This document shows positions 12,892-24,800 of a stretch of 64,000 nucleotides of DNA, piece by piece; the first letter of the stretch is position 1, and each line of letters opens with the position of its first letter. A program made the translations under genes and the position numbers. The stretch comes from Lepisosteus oculatus (Eukaryota > Chordata > Actinopteri > Semionotiformes > Lepisosteidae). The DNA is taken from positions 35,468,979 through 35,532,978 of the forward strand of contig NC_090704.1 in assembly GCF_040954835.1 (NCBI RefSeq), in the 5' to 3' direction. The notes beneath the pieces were generated by a model. That model worked only from the letters and a program-made list of their open reading frames with translations, made no database searches and was not told where the DNA came from.

Positions 12892-14284
12892 CCACAGAAC
12901 TGAAACTGCATTAACAAGAGATTTAAATGATATTCTTTTAGCAACTGACGCAGGGAATCCAACAGTGCTCCTAGATTTTAGTGCTGCCTTTGACACAGTT
13001 GACCATTGTATTTTGCTACACGGGCTTGAGTCTGAGGGTTGGCCTATGTCCTTAAGTGGTTTACCTCCTATTTAACTAACCTTTCACTATGTTAAAACAT
13101 CTAATATTTTTACTGCTTTATCACTGTCACCAGTCAAATTTGGGGTACCACAGGGATCAGTGCTCTGACCAGTATTGTTCTCTCTGTACGTTGCCACTAG
13201 GTAGGATAATACGAAAGCATAATATTACCTTTCATTCCTATGCTACACTAAAATATACATTTTTAATTTACACCTAATGACAACTTGTCAATTGTCACTT
13301 TAGCTAATTGCATTAAGTGAAGTCTTGGATGTGTGAAAACTTTTTGTCACTCAGCTCTGATAAAACTGAGTTTCTGTTGTTTGTGGGCTACTGCTGTTGT
13401 TTGGATAAGACTGCTATAACCTCAGCACTCAACTCTGAGGGTTTAAAACTTTGCCTCAAAGATTCGGCACGTAAGGCTCTCATTTAACTCTCATGTTAAT
13501 GCAGTATCGAAGGTGTGCTTCCTATAGGTAAGAAAGATTGCAAAACTAAGGTATTTCCAAGACACAGAGAAACTAATACATGTTTTTGTATACAGCAGAT
13601 TAGATTAGTGTAATGCCCTACTATCAGGGATCACCTATCGAACTTTCCATACCTTACAGCGAATTCAAAACTCAGCAGCTAGAATTGTTACTAGTAGTAA
13701 AAAGTATGGCCACATAACAACTATACTTAGCTCTCTCCATTGGCTTCCTGTCAGGTACAGGACAGACTTCCAATTTATTTTACTTACTTATAAGGCTCTC
13801 AGAGGTCAGGCACCTGTCTATTTAGTGGAGCTGATTAATGTATACAATCCAAGTTGCCCACTTAGATCGCAGAATGCAGGTCTTCTTTTTATTCCACATA
13901 TTAATAAAAAAACAGCTGGCAGTAAAGCCTTTAGCTACAAGGACCCTAGTTTATGGAATAGTCTGCCTGCCTACGTACGGGATGCCAGGTGAATCAAAGG
14001 ATTTAAATCCAGATTGAAAACCTATTTTCAAACTATCCTATTCTCCTCCCCATATGTCCAGATGGCACCCTGACTGGGCATCATCTGAGTTGGATGCTGC
14101 ATCACCGCCATGGATCCAAGAAGGACATTGCGATTTGCTGGTCTACAGAGATCTGCATGGAGTACTGACACACATTGAAAGTTGATTATAAATGACAAAT
14201 TCTTCAATGTATTTGGACATTTTTCAGTTATAAAAAATGCTAATTAAGTGCCTATCTTAAGTGCTCACTATCACTATCACTTAT
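12892..14284 (+). mobile_element. Degenerate L2-clade LINE, reverse-transcriptase C-terminal half
   Basis: Conceptual translation in shifting frames gives the L2-type reverse-transcriptase landmarks in order: LLDFSAAFDTVDH near 12965-13005, GVPQGSVL near 13143-13166, CNALLSG near 13610, SLHWLPVRYR near 13735-13762 and LWNSLPAYVRDAR near 13948-13990. It ends in a tail containing 'tatcactatcactt'. Stops (one directly after GSVL) and frameshifts make it dead, and the 5' half, including any endonuclease domain, is missing. It fills the space between the MFSD11 leader and the SRSF2 promoter, genes whose 5' ends lie very close in mammals. Confidence 0.85.
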
Positions 14285-14289
14285 CATTT

Positions 14290-16440
14290 TTAGTCCTGAG
14301 TTAGGGTGATGCAAACTCCAAGTCTGTCATAGGCTGGAGTGAAACTGAAAATGGTGCTCTGGAGTTGTTAATGTATTATGTGTTGTCTTAGTAGCAATCA
14401 AGGATAGAGTGTCTGTCCCTTATTGTCAGGAAGACTGTCACTGCTTTTTCGCTAGCCAGAGCCGGACATTGGACACATATGCTAGTCTGTATCTGTAGGA
14501 ATTGAATGTCTGTATTTAATCATGGAAATGAAACGTGTACATGAATCTACATGAATGTTTATGAGATAAAATAACCCAACTAAATATCAAGTAGAGTAAT
14601 ACGCCTATATAAAATTGTGCTGTCAGGTTGTGTGATTCAGAGTTCAAAATAATACATCAGCCCTTAACTACAGAAACTGATTGAATATCACATGCAATTA
14701 AAACATTTTTACAGTTTTCTTATTCTTTAAATTATTTAATGTGTTAACATTTTTAAAGAGGAGAATAACCAATAATCGCTTAAACTGGTGTGTGCTCCAT
14801 TCTATCAAAAAAGAAAGAACAGAATCAAACGGGACACACACATTTTCTCACATTCAGGAAACCAGTAAGGAGTCTCAATTTTTACACTAGAATCTTACGC
14901 TTTGCTCCAGTCTTTGGTATCTCTGACCCCGGAGACAGTGTTGTAATAGGTTTTGGAAAGCACACAAAGTACGCGTAGTACATAAATAGACAGAAGGGCA
15001 CAGATTTAGTTTCCACACCAGTTTCATAGTTTGTCATATGCTCTCCAGTTGAAGAGGTTAGTCTACAATCTTTTAAATATTGCTCGTCCTTTTACCTTCA
15101 CTGTACAATGCTCGGTATTTTAGTATATCATATATTTACAATTACTGTATTTGTAATCACAATGAAATTATTTTTTTTAAAGCCTACGTTTTTGTGAGGG
15201 TAACGAGAGTTCGGCGAGGGGATACTTTGTGGAGACGCAGGAACAGGTGTAAATGTCCAGTCTCTATCGGCTAAGTAACTTATTACATTAGATCATATAA
15301 ACAGTAACATTCAAAACCGCATCAGCTAGTTTAATTAGGTTCTCACATGAAATAGTTGGCTTCATATTATGCTTGATTTATTTATATTCAATTAATGTTT
15401 CGGTTATTGACACTGCACGTGCCTCGTGTAACTTTCGAGTTAATTTACTATGTATTTTCTGCATGGTGTGCTTTGAATGACATACAACGGCATGCCAAGA
15501 TCCCAAAACTCACATATACTGTATAGTCTATATTAAGATCCTGTGAACTTATTCCTTTTAAAACGTTATGTTTTTTTAGAAGTCGAGTATTTACGTTTAC
15601 TGTTTATAATATAAAACGATATCGATAAATGAAACGATAGACTACTATACTTCTGCTGCTACGATTACTGTGAACAACAACTCTATAGTCCTACTGTTAC
15701 TGAACTGCAAATGCGGTACCACTAGAATTGTACTACTGCTATGCTACTACTGCTTCTAAAATTAATAGTAATAACAACGATGACAAGTGTACGTGAACTT
15801 GGTCCTCTGGGCGGTAAAAAGAAACTTAGGGCCAATATCGTATTTTTAAGTTCCTGGTTACATCATCAGGTTATTTTTGCTTGATTTAAATACATACAGT
15901 ACTAGAACCACCCTTGCCAGATCTCTTCTTTAATCTGTCATTGAACTATAAAAGAACTGTGTACATTCAGTAACCATTCTGTAGAGTAGAAACCAATTTT
16001 AACCTACAACGTAGTGCTCCAATAATGCCCTAAAACACGGTTTATTTTCCACCCGTATCTAGATTTTTTTGCATTTTACTAACTTTCTCTCTCCTTGTAG
16101 TGTGGTTTAAAATCTGAGAGGAAACACAGCTGCAAAAATATTGACTGTTTCGTTTTAATGGACATTGGCAGATGCATTAAACTATAATTCATCGTTTCAT
16201 ATACAGTAATATAACTTATATTGTTACTGAGTTATAACTTTGCACGGTGTCATGTTTCGGTAGTTGTTGGCATTGTTAATCGATAATGGTTCCTAATCTT
16301 GGAAAAGCTCTGGACAACATGACTAATGACTGAAAGAACAGGAAGGCAAAATTGTACCTCACATTTCATACTAAGAGATAAATACTATGTACTTTTTAAC
16401 ACTCTACGTGGAGTTTCAATCGATTTTTCAAACTTCCCTA
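14290..16440. other. Intergenic stretch without recognised features
   Basis: AT-rich DNA between the L2 relic and the SRSF2 promoter. Only short open frames are present and none resembles a known protein. I see no tRNA, no clear repeat family and no convincing exon here. Confidence 0.5.
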
Positions 16441-16462
16441 CTAATGACCGTTCATATAATTA

Positions 16463-16641
16463 ACTTCCGGTGTCACATCCGGTTTGCTAGGCAAAATATC
16501 ACCAAAAACAAACTGAAAATAACAAGATTTTTATTTTAGAAATATTTTTACAGACTCAAAAGCGATGTTTATACCGTAATGTGTGGATACTGATTAATTT
16601 AGAATAAAATAATAATAGTTTTAAAAGAGTGTCTATAAATA
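16463..16641 (+). promoter_or_regulatory. srsf2: SRSF2 core promoter: ETS-like sites and TATA box
   Basis: ACTTCCGG at 16463-16470 and a nearby ATCCGG look like ETS-factor sites. TATAAATA at 16634-16641 lies about 230 bp before the SRSF2 ATG. A start near 16660-16670, just before 'ccatttggtgtggagagcg', would give a 5' UTR of about 200 nt. The motifs are seen; their use is inferred. Confidence 0.6.
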
Positions 16642-16869
16642 GCAGCTTTTGGGCGCTCAATCCGCCATTTGGTGTGGAGAGCGAAAGCAGGGCTTGTGGT
16701 GCTTTGTTGGTGCGCGTAGCGTGGTTTTTTGTACTAAGTGTTACTATGGTTATTATTGGGTAGATTATCAGCTTGAAAATAACGACAGTGAAAGTACAAG
16801 TAAGTAGGGTGTCTGAGCGGGTTTGAGTTTCTAGACGGTGTGTTTTTGTTTTTTTCCTCTTGAGACAAA

Positions 16870-17928
16870 ATGAGTTACGGTAGGCCGCCGCCCGATGTCG
16901 AGGGCATGACTTCCCTCAAAGTGGATAACCTGACCTACCGGACGTCGCCGGAGACTCTTCGGCGGGTCTTCGAGAAGTACGGCCGGGTCGGAGACGTCTA
17001 CATTCCCCGGGACCGGTACACCAAGGAGAGCCGCGGCTTCGCCTTCGTCCGTTTCCACGACAAGCGGGACGCCGAAGACGCCATGGACGCCATGGACGGC
17101 GCGGTGCTGGACGGGCGGGAGCTGCGGGTGCAGATGGCCCGGTATGGCCGGCCACCGGAGTCGCACTACGGCCGGCGTGGCGGCCCGCCTCGGAGGTACA
17201 GTGGCTACGGCCGGCGGAGCAGGAGGTGAGGGCTGGGCGGTGGAGCTTCAGCGGGTTAAACGGCGCTGGCTCCGGGGCTAGATAAACCGCATTGTGGGGG
17301 AGACTCCTGGATGCAGAACAAAGAACTGCAAAGTGTAGTAACGCGCGCACACTCTGCTTTTATAGAAAACGTGGGGTGAAGTTCGACATAATCTGCATTC
17401 AGGTTACATTTTGTGGAGGGATCTTAAAGATTCTCCACTTATGTGAAGATCTCCAGTTATTGGTAGTGCTTACGGAAAGTAATCTTTCCTGATTAGGTAA
17501 GGGGCTTACACTGAGTCGCAGGGGAGCAGGTAGTCAAGTTATGTATCGCCTAGATGGCGATATTCCTTCCGTTCAAAAAGAAGCGATATTTATAGGAGGG
17601 GCCAAGATAAGGGTTTGCGGTCTTTTCTTTTTGCAGTCCTCGCCGCCGTAGACGCAGCCGGTCCCGAAGCAGAAGCCGTTCCCGATCTCGCAGCCGATCC
17701 CGCTATAGCAGATCCCGCTCCCGCTCCTATTCCCGGTCCCGATCCCGCTCCAAATCCCGCTCTCCACGGAGGAGCAAGTCCAAGTCCGTGTCCAGATCCC
17801 GCTCCAGGTCCAAGTCCCGTTCCCGGTCCAGAAGTCGCACGCCGCCCTCCAACAGAGACTCCAAGTCCAGATCGAGGTCGAAGAGTGTGCCCAAGTCCCC
17901 AGAGGAGGAAGGAGCGGTTTCCTCGTGA
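16870..17928 (+). CDS. srsf2: SRSF2 (SC35), serine/arginine-rich splicing factor 2
   Basis: Two coding exons, 16870-17225 and 17637-17928, joined through an AG|T serine codon, give 215 aa (human 221). Residues 1-92 form one RRM: RNP2 is LKVDNL (16-21) and RNP1 is RGFAFVRF (55-62). P95, the residue recurrently mutated in human myelodysplasia, is present in RYGRPPES. A Gly/Arg linker leads into a long RS domain from about residue 117 made of repeated SR/RS dipeptides. The C terminus [10 protein letters not shown] matches vertebrate SRSF2. The protein is a nuclear SR factor that binds exonic enhancers and recruits U1 and U2AF to define splice sites. The ATG opens the invariant [20 protein letters not shown]. 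The exon continues only 7 nt past the stop before a donor (ATG|GTAAGT), so a 3'-UTR intron follows. MFSD11 lies divergently upstream and METTL23 convergently downstream. Confidence 0.98.
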
Positions 17929-19553
17929 AGTTATGGTAAGTGCAGCTGAATGAGTACATTCGTTGGCATTGGGGCATGTGAGTGAGCAGCAGCAGTAGGG
18001 CAGCATGTATTTAACACGATTGTACTGTTAATGGTAAGGGGGTAGCTGTTGAGGGAGGGTGTTGGGAGTATGGCATCCTTATGGTTTGCTTCAAGCATGA
18101 TTTAAAAAGCTGTTCTATAATAGTAGTCTTTCTCCAGCCTTTTGTATCGGTTATGTGACACTTCTGCCTAAAAGGCAAGACTGAGAAGAAACTTTCTGGA
18201 AGAAACCCAAAAGGTTTTGAATTTTCTTGCTTTGTGATGTTAACTGAAGGTGCAATAGATTGGAGAAAGCTACTTGACCTGTACATTTCTGAACTTGCCG
18301 TAGTTTGTATAATGAATATACAACTTGCATCACTTTGATGTAATTTTTGAAAATTGTTCAGTTTCGGCAACTTGTATTTGTACATGAAGTAAATATTTTG
18401 CAGTTAAGACTGGTACGGAAGTAAAATATATTCACCAAAAATGTGGAATTTTCTCCTCCAAGCTGCTGTTTCCTGTTTGCAAAAGTGGAGTTTGGGGCAG
18501 TTTGTGCAGTTAGAGGTTGTGTGATCCGCCCAGGGGCCGCCTCCTGCTGTTGGGGTATGCTTTGGAGCAGGTCGGTCACAGTCAGTAATGAGGTGGTGTT
18601 GAGGTACGTCTGCAGGACAATGGAGAGGAGCCTTGCATTGTCCTCCAGGTCATGCGGTCATGACTGTGGGCTCACACACTAAAGCAGGAGAGTGAAAAGG
18701 TTTGTGCGCCTATTTGTTCATGTCAGGGACATAAAGGTCAAACTATTGTTTAAGTAAAATTTGCACTTTCCCCAAGACTTTTTCTAAACATTGGACTTAA
18801 TGTATAAAATCCCTTTACAGTAAAAATACAAACCTATGAATTCTTTGGTTGCCTTTCCTACATCTATAGGCTGGTTATGGTGCTGGTTCTACACAAGCAC
18901 TGAATTTTCTTGTCTAAGCCCTACATTTATCAGTAACTTAGACATTGGCATGGCTGAGGAGTGTCTACCACCTCACTTGCAAACTTGAAGGTAACGGCAA
19001 ACTAAATGATGACTTCTGCAGTTAAACTGAGTTAGTCTTTGAATGTATAGTGATTTTTAAGTTTAATGTACAGTATTAGATAGTGCCTCTGAAGTAAAGG
19101 TAGTCAGCCATAACGCTTCTCTTGCCTTTGCTGCTTGCTCACCCCTTTCTCTTTCTTTCTAGATTGTTCACGTGAATGACCGATCCCACTGAGGACACCC
19201 CATCGAAAGTAAAGGTCTCAGGCTGAGGACCCCCCTTTCCCCAAGAGAAATTTGCTGGCTAAAAGGTTATTATTGTAAATTAGTTTCCAAGGTTTTAAAG
19301 GAGTTTCTTTTGCTTTGAGTTGCCTAGAATAACGAGGCTGATTTTTATTTTGTGCCATGTTTTCCAATTTCTTGTAATTCACTGAATAGGAAGAACGTCA
19401 GATACTTTATGGGCTTGTAAGTGAGGTAATTTGTTTTTCTGTTTTAATGTGATGCAGTGCTGAGGCTTTTTGTATATAGTTTTGAGTATAAACACGTGGC
19501 CCAGGGAGCATATGGTAGTCTAAAAATGCTATTTTCCAATTTTGGCTTTGCAG

Positions 19554-19559
19554 AATAAA
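19554..19559 (+). terminator. srsf2: Polyadenylation signal AATAAA (SRSF2, proximal)
   Basis: A canonical AATAAA lies about 390 nt into the 3'-UTR exon that starts at 19163. Confidence 0.6.
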
Positions 19560-20183
19560 TTTGGATATTTCTAACATTTAGGTGCTCTTATTAGCACACA
19601 TTTTTCTCCAGAAAGAGCCAGGAGAGAGCTGATTTTTCTCAAATTAGGATTTACCAATATTGAGTAGCTCAGTTTAAATGAATCCGGCACTGATTTAATG
19701 AATTGCATCTTTGTAAATGACAGTTTTTCTTATTGTGATTCTAATCTTTTCTCTTGTGTATTTTTTGTGCACTAGGCGCAGTTGTGTAGCAGTTGAGTAT
19801 TGCTGGTTAGCTGTTAAGGTGGCGTGTTGCAGTGCAGAGTGCTTGGCTGTTTCCAGTTTTCTCCCGATTGCTCCAGTGTAACGATGCCTTGGCGTGCTGA
19901 TGCATAAAAGGGCTGCTGCAGATTTTTTCTTTTCTAAAATGCCGGTCTGCTGCACCATGGGTCATCCCCCCAACTCCCCACCCCTCATTTAGATAATTTT
20001 AATTGGAGCATACAGTGAGCACATCTTGCCATTCTTATACACACCTTATGGTTTTTCAGTAATGGTAACTTGTAAAACTGAGAAATGTATTTTAATTGCA
20101 TTCTATACATTGTTCTTGGTGCATTCCCTTGTAATTCTTTTGCTATGATGTATTCTGTACTGATAACCACTCATGTGAATGCT

Positions 20184-20189
20184 ATTAAA
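20184..20189 (+). terminator. srsf2: Polyadenylation signal ATTAAA (SRSF2, distal)
   Basis: ATTAAA is followed within 30 nt by a T/G-rich stretch ('cttttggtgtaatggttttt'), a good downstream element. It is a likely distal end for SRSF2. Confidence 0.5.
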
Positions 20190-20905
20190 ATTCTTTTGGT
20201 GTAATGGTTTTTTTACCTTATTTTTGTTTCTTGCATGAATGCTGGTAATTGTGGGGGGGTTCCACAAACAATACACATGTAGAAGACCATACCGTTCCAG
20301 TCATTAAAAGTTTGCTCAAAACTACAACCCGAGTAGTTTGTTTAGACTGTGTTTCTGTAGCTAAGTGTTCATACATCCTAAACTTTAATTCCACAGAAAA
20401 GGGAGTATGATTTATAGTATTTGATTAAAATTTATGCAAGCTGTTAAATTTTAGATGCTTTTCCAGGTTTGGTTCATCTGTTTTTTTAGAACCCAGTTAC
20501 TTCTGCGGTTGATGTGAATAACCTACTTCCAATAGTTTTTGTGCTAAAAATAGTTCTGCAGGCTTTTCTTCTAGGATATTCCAGTTTAGGATTTGGGATC
20601 CTAAGTCTTAGTATTTCCCTCCTTAATGCTGTTGAATAGCATTACCAATTTGGACCTGGAATTGATCTGTTGGATGCAAATACAAATCTCATTTTAACTG
20701 GACTAGTAGGATTACATTTTTATTGGTGGGATTAATGTTACATGAAATTGCACTTCAGTGAACAAAGGAATTACAGCAAGTTATTCAAAAGGCCTTTTGA
20801 AGTTGGAATGAAGAAGGAATTGGTGGTAGTCAAATTGGATTGTGATCTACCTGTACAGTAGATAACCATAAAAACTGGAGTTCTTGCCAAGTTTTAGTGT
20901 ACAAC

Positions 20906-20911
20906 TTTATT
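20906..20911 (-). terminator. mettl23: Polyadenylation signal AATAAA (METTL23, distal candidate)
   Basis: TTTATT on the plus strand reads AATAAA on the minus strand, about 1 kb past the METTL23 stop. A nearer candidate is at 21705-21710. The two convergent genes, SRSF2 and METTL23, would then end about 0.7-1.5 kb apart. Confidence 0.4.
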
Positions 20912-21704
20912 GCAGAGACATGCAAGTTTTTAATATGTACAGCATTTACATTATATGAAGTACAGGGTTTCAAATACCATAATGTAAACTTAATCTGTAA
21001 GTTTGTAATGTGCTGACCTGCACAATATTAAACTAGCCTTTTCAGTTGTATTAAGCAGTTTTACTAAGCAAGAAAAATTGCAATGACTGGAAAAGGCTGT
21101 ATACTATTCCATGCCGTCATCTTAGTCAGTAGTAGAGATTAGCATATGGGGCTCTTGCCTTTTAATTAGCCTAAATGTTTGGCTGGACATTATTTCACCT
21201 GGACTTTGTGAAATGTCCATTTTCTTTAATGGTTACACCTGGAAATCCCTTGGGGAAGGGGAGATGGTACCAGCCAAATTAACATGCTTGGACTTGCTTA
21301 TGCTTAATGAAGTAGTCATTCTCCTTGTGCTTCAAGCAGAAATGTTTCAAATTATCACCCAGTACTTTTGTCTGTGTGATTTGCTTCTCCCATATAAATA
21401 GTACAATTTATTATAAAAATCAAATATAAATAACTACTGCAAGTCTCCATTAACCCAGGATGACAACCACAGAGAAGAATAGCCCTTCAATAAATCTCTC
21501 CCAACTATAACTAATCAAATCTTAAGAATCTAAGGGAAGATGCTTAGAGGTTTGGGGTGGTTCTGAACTAAACTTGTAAGGAAATTCGGATGCTGGAACC
21601 TGCTTGTGCTTATTTTTTGTATAGCATTTTTGCCTATACAGTAAATGTATCTATTCCTGACTTCTTGTACCCCATCATTTCCCTAGACGTGATGAAGAGA
21701 AACC

Positions 21705-21710
21705 TTTATT
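21705..21710 (-). terminator. mettl23: Polyadenylation signal AATAAA (METTL23, proximal candidate)
   Basis: The minus strand reads AATAAA about 190 nt after the METTL23 stop codon at 21898-21900. Confidence 0.5.
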
Positions 21711-21897
21711 AATTTAGACATACAACATACACCTGTAGGTATTTGAAACTAATTCCAGCAAACTAATATTAAGATTAATTCTTACACAAAGTGCTCATAG
21801 TATTCTTTATGCTTACACTAAATGAGTAGGTTTGTATTTGGCAGGACAGTGTAGATGAGGTCCATCTGTTTCCACATGTAATTTCAGCATCACTATT

Positions 21898-24800
21898 TCA
21901 AGGCTCCTTCATAGTGATGATCATCATTTGCACAGTGTGGTTTCCGGGCAGGTTTGACCCTGCCAAGCACTGTTTATCAGCATGAAATGCTTCTGGAGGA
22001 ATGTGAACACACTGCAGGTTCCACTTGCGGAGGAGAACTTCTATGGACCAATCTGCACTACAAAAAAAAGTTGGTATTCACACAAGGCTGCAGTTTGGGC
22101 ATGCTGGCTAAGAGACAGGTCACTAGTACTTAGTCATTAGTAACCAGGCTTTAATGAGGTAAAACTGGAACCAAGTTAGCCATCGTACACAAGAGGGTAA
22201 CCAAAATAAACCAGTCACTGAATAAAACAAAAGCAGGTTTTGGAGGGGGGCTATTCTGCAAAACAATTATGTAAAAAATGCAATTCAACAATGCTTTCAC
22301 ATTGCACTGTACAGTATACTTCTATAAACCCTCACCTTCGCTCTTGGTATGTCATCCAGAACTGTGCCCGATTGCTCCTCCTTAATAGGAAGGAGATGGT
22401 CACAAGGACATCTTCAAAGTCTGCAGAGGAAACGCAAACATTCTAGTGATATCTATATAAATCATTTCAATACACGGGAGGCTGTAATTTTTTATTCTTA
22501 ATATTATCTTACTTAGAGATAGTATAGTCAAGGGTTGTCCTCAAGGGTCAGAGGATTTGTCTTTTCATTCCATTTCTGATCTTACTTAAAATGAACGAAT
22601 TGTCTGGTATTAAATTTTTCACATGCATTGCCAGTACCTCCTAAGCAAAGCAGGATTCATGGATCATCAATTAATGGGAGTTCAATTTAAAAAGTCAACT
22701 CCTGTGGAACCACTAACCCTTCCTGAGTGTCAGATTGTGGTACTTCATCCAAAATGAAATACAAATCGGAACCATCTCTAGCAAAGAAATATCACACCAA
22801 AAATGATTAAAGAAAATGAATTTCTTAGGTCTTGAACATGAGAGTTGGCAGAGCCAACATAAAAATTTTTAACATCCTAAAAGCTAGTCAAGAAGGTCTA
22901 CTTGTGGCTCACAGACTAAACAACACAAGGGCACAAGCAGAATTGGACCGCAGGTGTATCTGGAATAAACAAAAGCATTTCCCCCTTACATTTTCTCCAG
23001 CTTTTCTCCTTTAAGACACAGATGAAATACTGAAACTGATGACGTGTCATTACTACAAGTCATGTGCTCTGTTATATCCTTGTGAAAAGGGGGGGGTGGA
23101 GAAAGAAACCAGGACAGGCATGCTCCCAAAAAACCGCAGGCTCACCCTCCGGCTCGTAGAAGACATCGGATCCGAGGATGACGTCCAGCGGAGGCAGGAG
23201 CAGCATGTCCGGAGATATCCTCCCCCAGGTGAGCCCCATCACACGCATGTCCGACAGGCCGTTGGCCTCACAGCTCCGCCGGCAGTTTTCCAGGCACTGC
23301 GGCCGCTCCGCGTCATCCGAGAGGATCACGTGCGCCCCGCACTTCGCTGCCACCACCCCCGGCAGGCTCACCCCCGATCCGATCTGCAGAACCAGACAGC
23401 CTGGTCAGGACGGCAGCAGGGACGCAGTGCGGTCAGTTTCAATGACATCGAGGCACTACAAAGCTCAGGCCGCAGGCGCTGGCCGAAGGACATTGACCTT
23501 GGTAGCGAAGTCCATCACTTGCAGCATTTGGAGAAGGAGTAACCACATTTTCCCTGTTGTGCTACAGATCACATTAATTAAAGCTGTACGAACTACATCT
23601 TTAATCGAAAACAAAAGGATCAAGAGATGGCGTCACCCAAGTGTGACAGGGGTCTCCGAAAACTAAAAGGAAGTCCAGTCGGGACCACAGAGTAGGAAAC
23701 ACTTCCTTAAACAACCAATAGTGGGGGTCTGGTGTCAAGTGTGACTGAGGCCAAAACCCTAGGCTTCAAGAAATGGGTGTGGATAAAATTTTAGATCCTG
23801 CTGGCTATTAAAATATTAAATAAGCACGATGGGCTGAATGACCCCCTCATGCTTGTTTGCAACCTTCTAACCTTATCTCTGTCCCCACATGGCAGCATGG
23901 GAAAAGACAATGGGTATATAGTTTATTTGTGATTTGTGCCCGAATTTTATTGTTGCCTTGGTTCAGTGAATGATGGGAACGCAGGGCCTACTATATCCAT
24001 ACAGCAGGGCAGGACCCATAAAAGCACTGTACTCTTCATACCAGTGTACATCCGCTTAGCAAAGAGCAAAGAGTTCGATTTCAAGCACTCGTTTCATGCA
24101 ACGGCGCCAAGCCGCAGTCTCTTCGTAAGCTGCAGCGCTCTGATTCCTGAGGCCTCACGTCATTCAGCAGATTCTAAAGGACTTGCCTCCAGCACATCCT
24201 TCCCCCCGAGCTCCTCTTTGTGCCCCCAGACGTACTGCGCCAGCACGACCGCGCAGGGCCACACGTACATCCCATACTGGGGGTCCACGACCTGCAAGAG
24301 ATTCGCAGAAACGGTGGCTGATTCTTCAGAGGGCTAATGGAGGTCAGCTCCTGACCCCTCACACACCACATACAGCCTAGCATGGGAGTCGGGACGATGC
24401 CTCAAATCTAGAACTGGACAGTGTCCCCAGCTTCAAGTGAACAGATCTATTAAGGAGCTTATGCCTTAAAATGCTACCCAATACGTACACACTCCTACCC
24501 ACCAGTGCTACTCTAGAGATTAATGATAGTATAAGTTTCGCCATTTTATTTTAAAAGTTTTTTTAATTATCAGATTTCTCTGCTAAGGAAGGTCAACTGC
24601 TAGCAGACAGCCCCCTACTGTGGATATAAAAACATACTCTGCCCATATACCAAAATTGGAACATGTTGTTTTTGACAAATTAGTAACTGTTAGAATGGTA
24701 TAATTTAAACACCTGTATTAAATCCATCGTACATTATTTATTTCTTACTAAGTTACTAAACACTATACAGTACTTGTTTTCCTTGTGCTGTTTCATTTCT

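Larger units (their letters stand above)
17929..20200 (+). other. srsf2: SRSF2 3' UTR with an intron
   Basis: Coding exon 2 ends at 17935 with donor GTAAGT. A strong acceptor, a long CT tract then TCTAG, precedes exon 3 at 19163, making a 1227-bp intron in the 3' UTR. Because the junction would be under 50 nt past the stop, simple splicing should not trigger decay. Inclusion of a cassette exon inside this intron could. Mammalian SRSF2 autoregulates through alternative splicing of its 3' UTR, and the same layout is suggested here. I could not delimit a cassette exon with confidence. Confidence 0.65.

Noticed and set aside
12720-13277. Short plus-strand frames near the MFSD11 leader as a new gene
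   Set aside because: They overlap the decayed L2 LINE or its flank, and only the frame-shifted reverse-transcriptase reading shows protein similarity.
16870-17930. miR-636, which lies in human SRSF2
   Set aside because: I found no matching hairpin or mature sequence in the SRSF2 introns here; this microRNA is not expected outside mammals.
17573-18006. Long antisense frames opposite the SRSF2 RS domain
   Set aside because: Repetitive SR codons create open frames on the opposite strand; the products are Gly/Ala/Ser or Trp/Thr/Gly repeats with no known fold.
23039-23666. Two plus-strand frames over 160 codons at METTL23 exon 3
   Set aside because: They overlap the true minus-strand METTL23 exon 23146-23383 and run on into intron; no protein resemblance.
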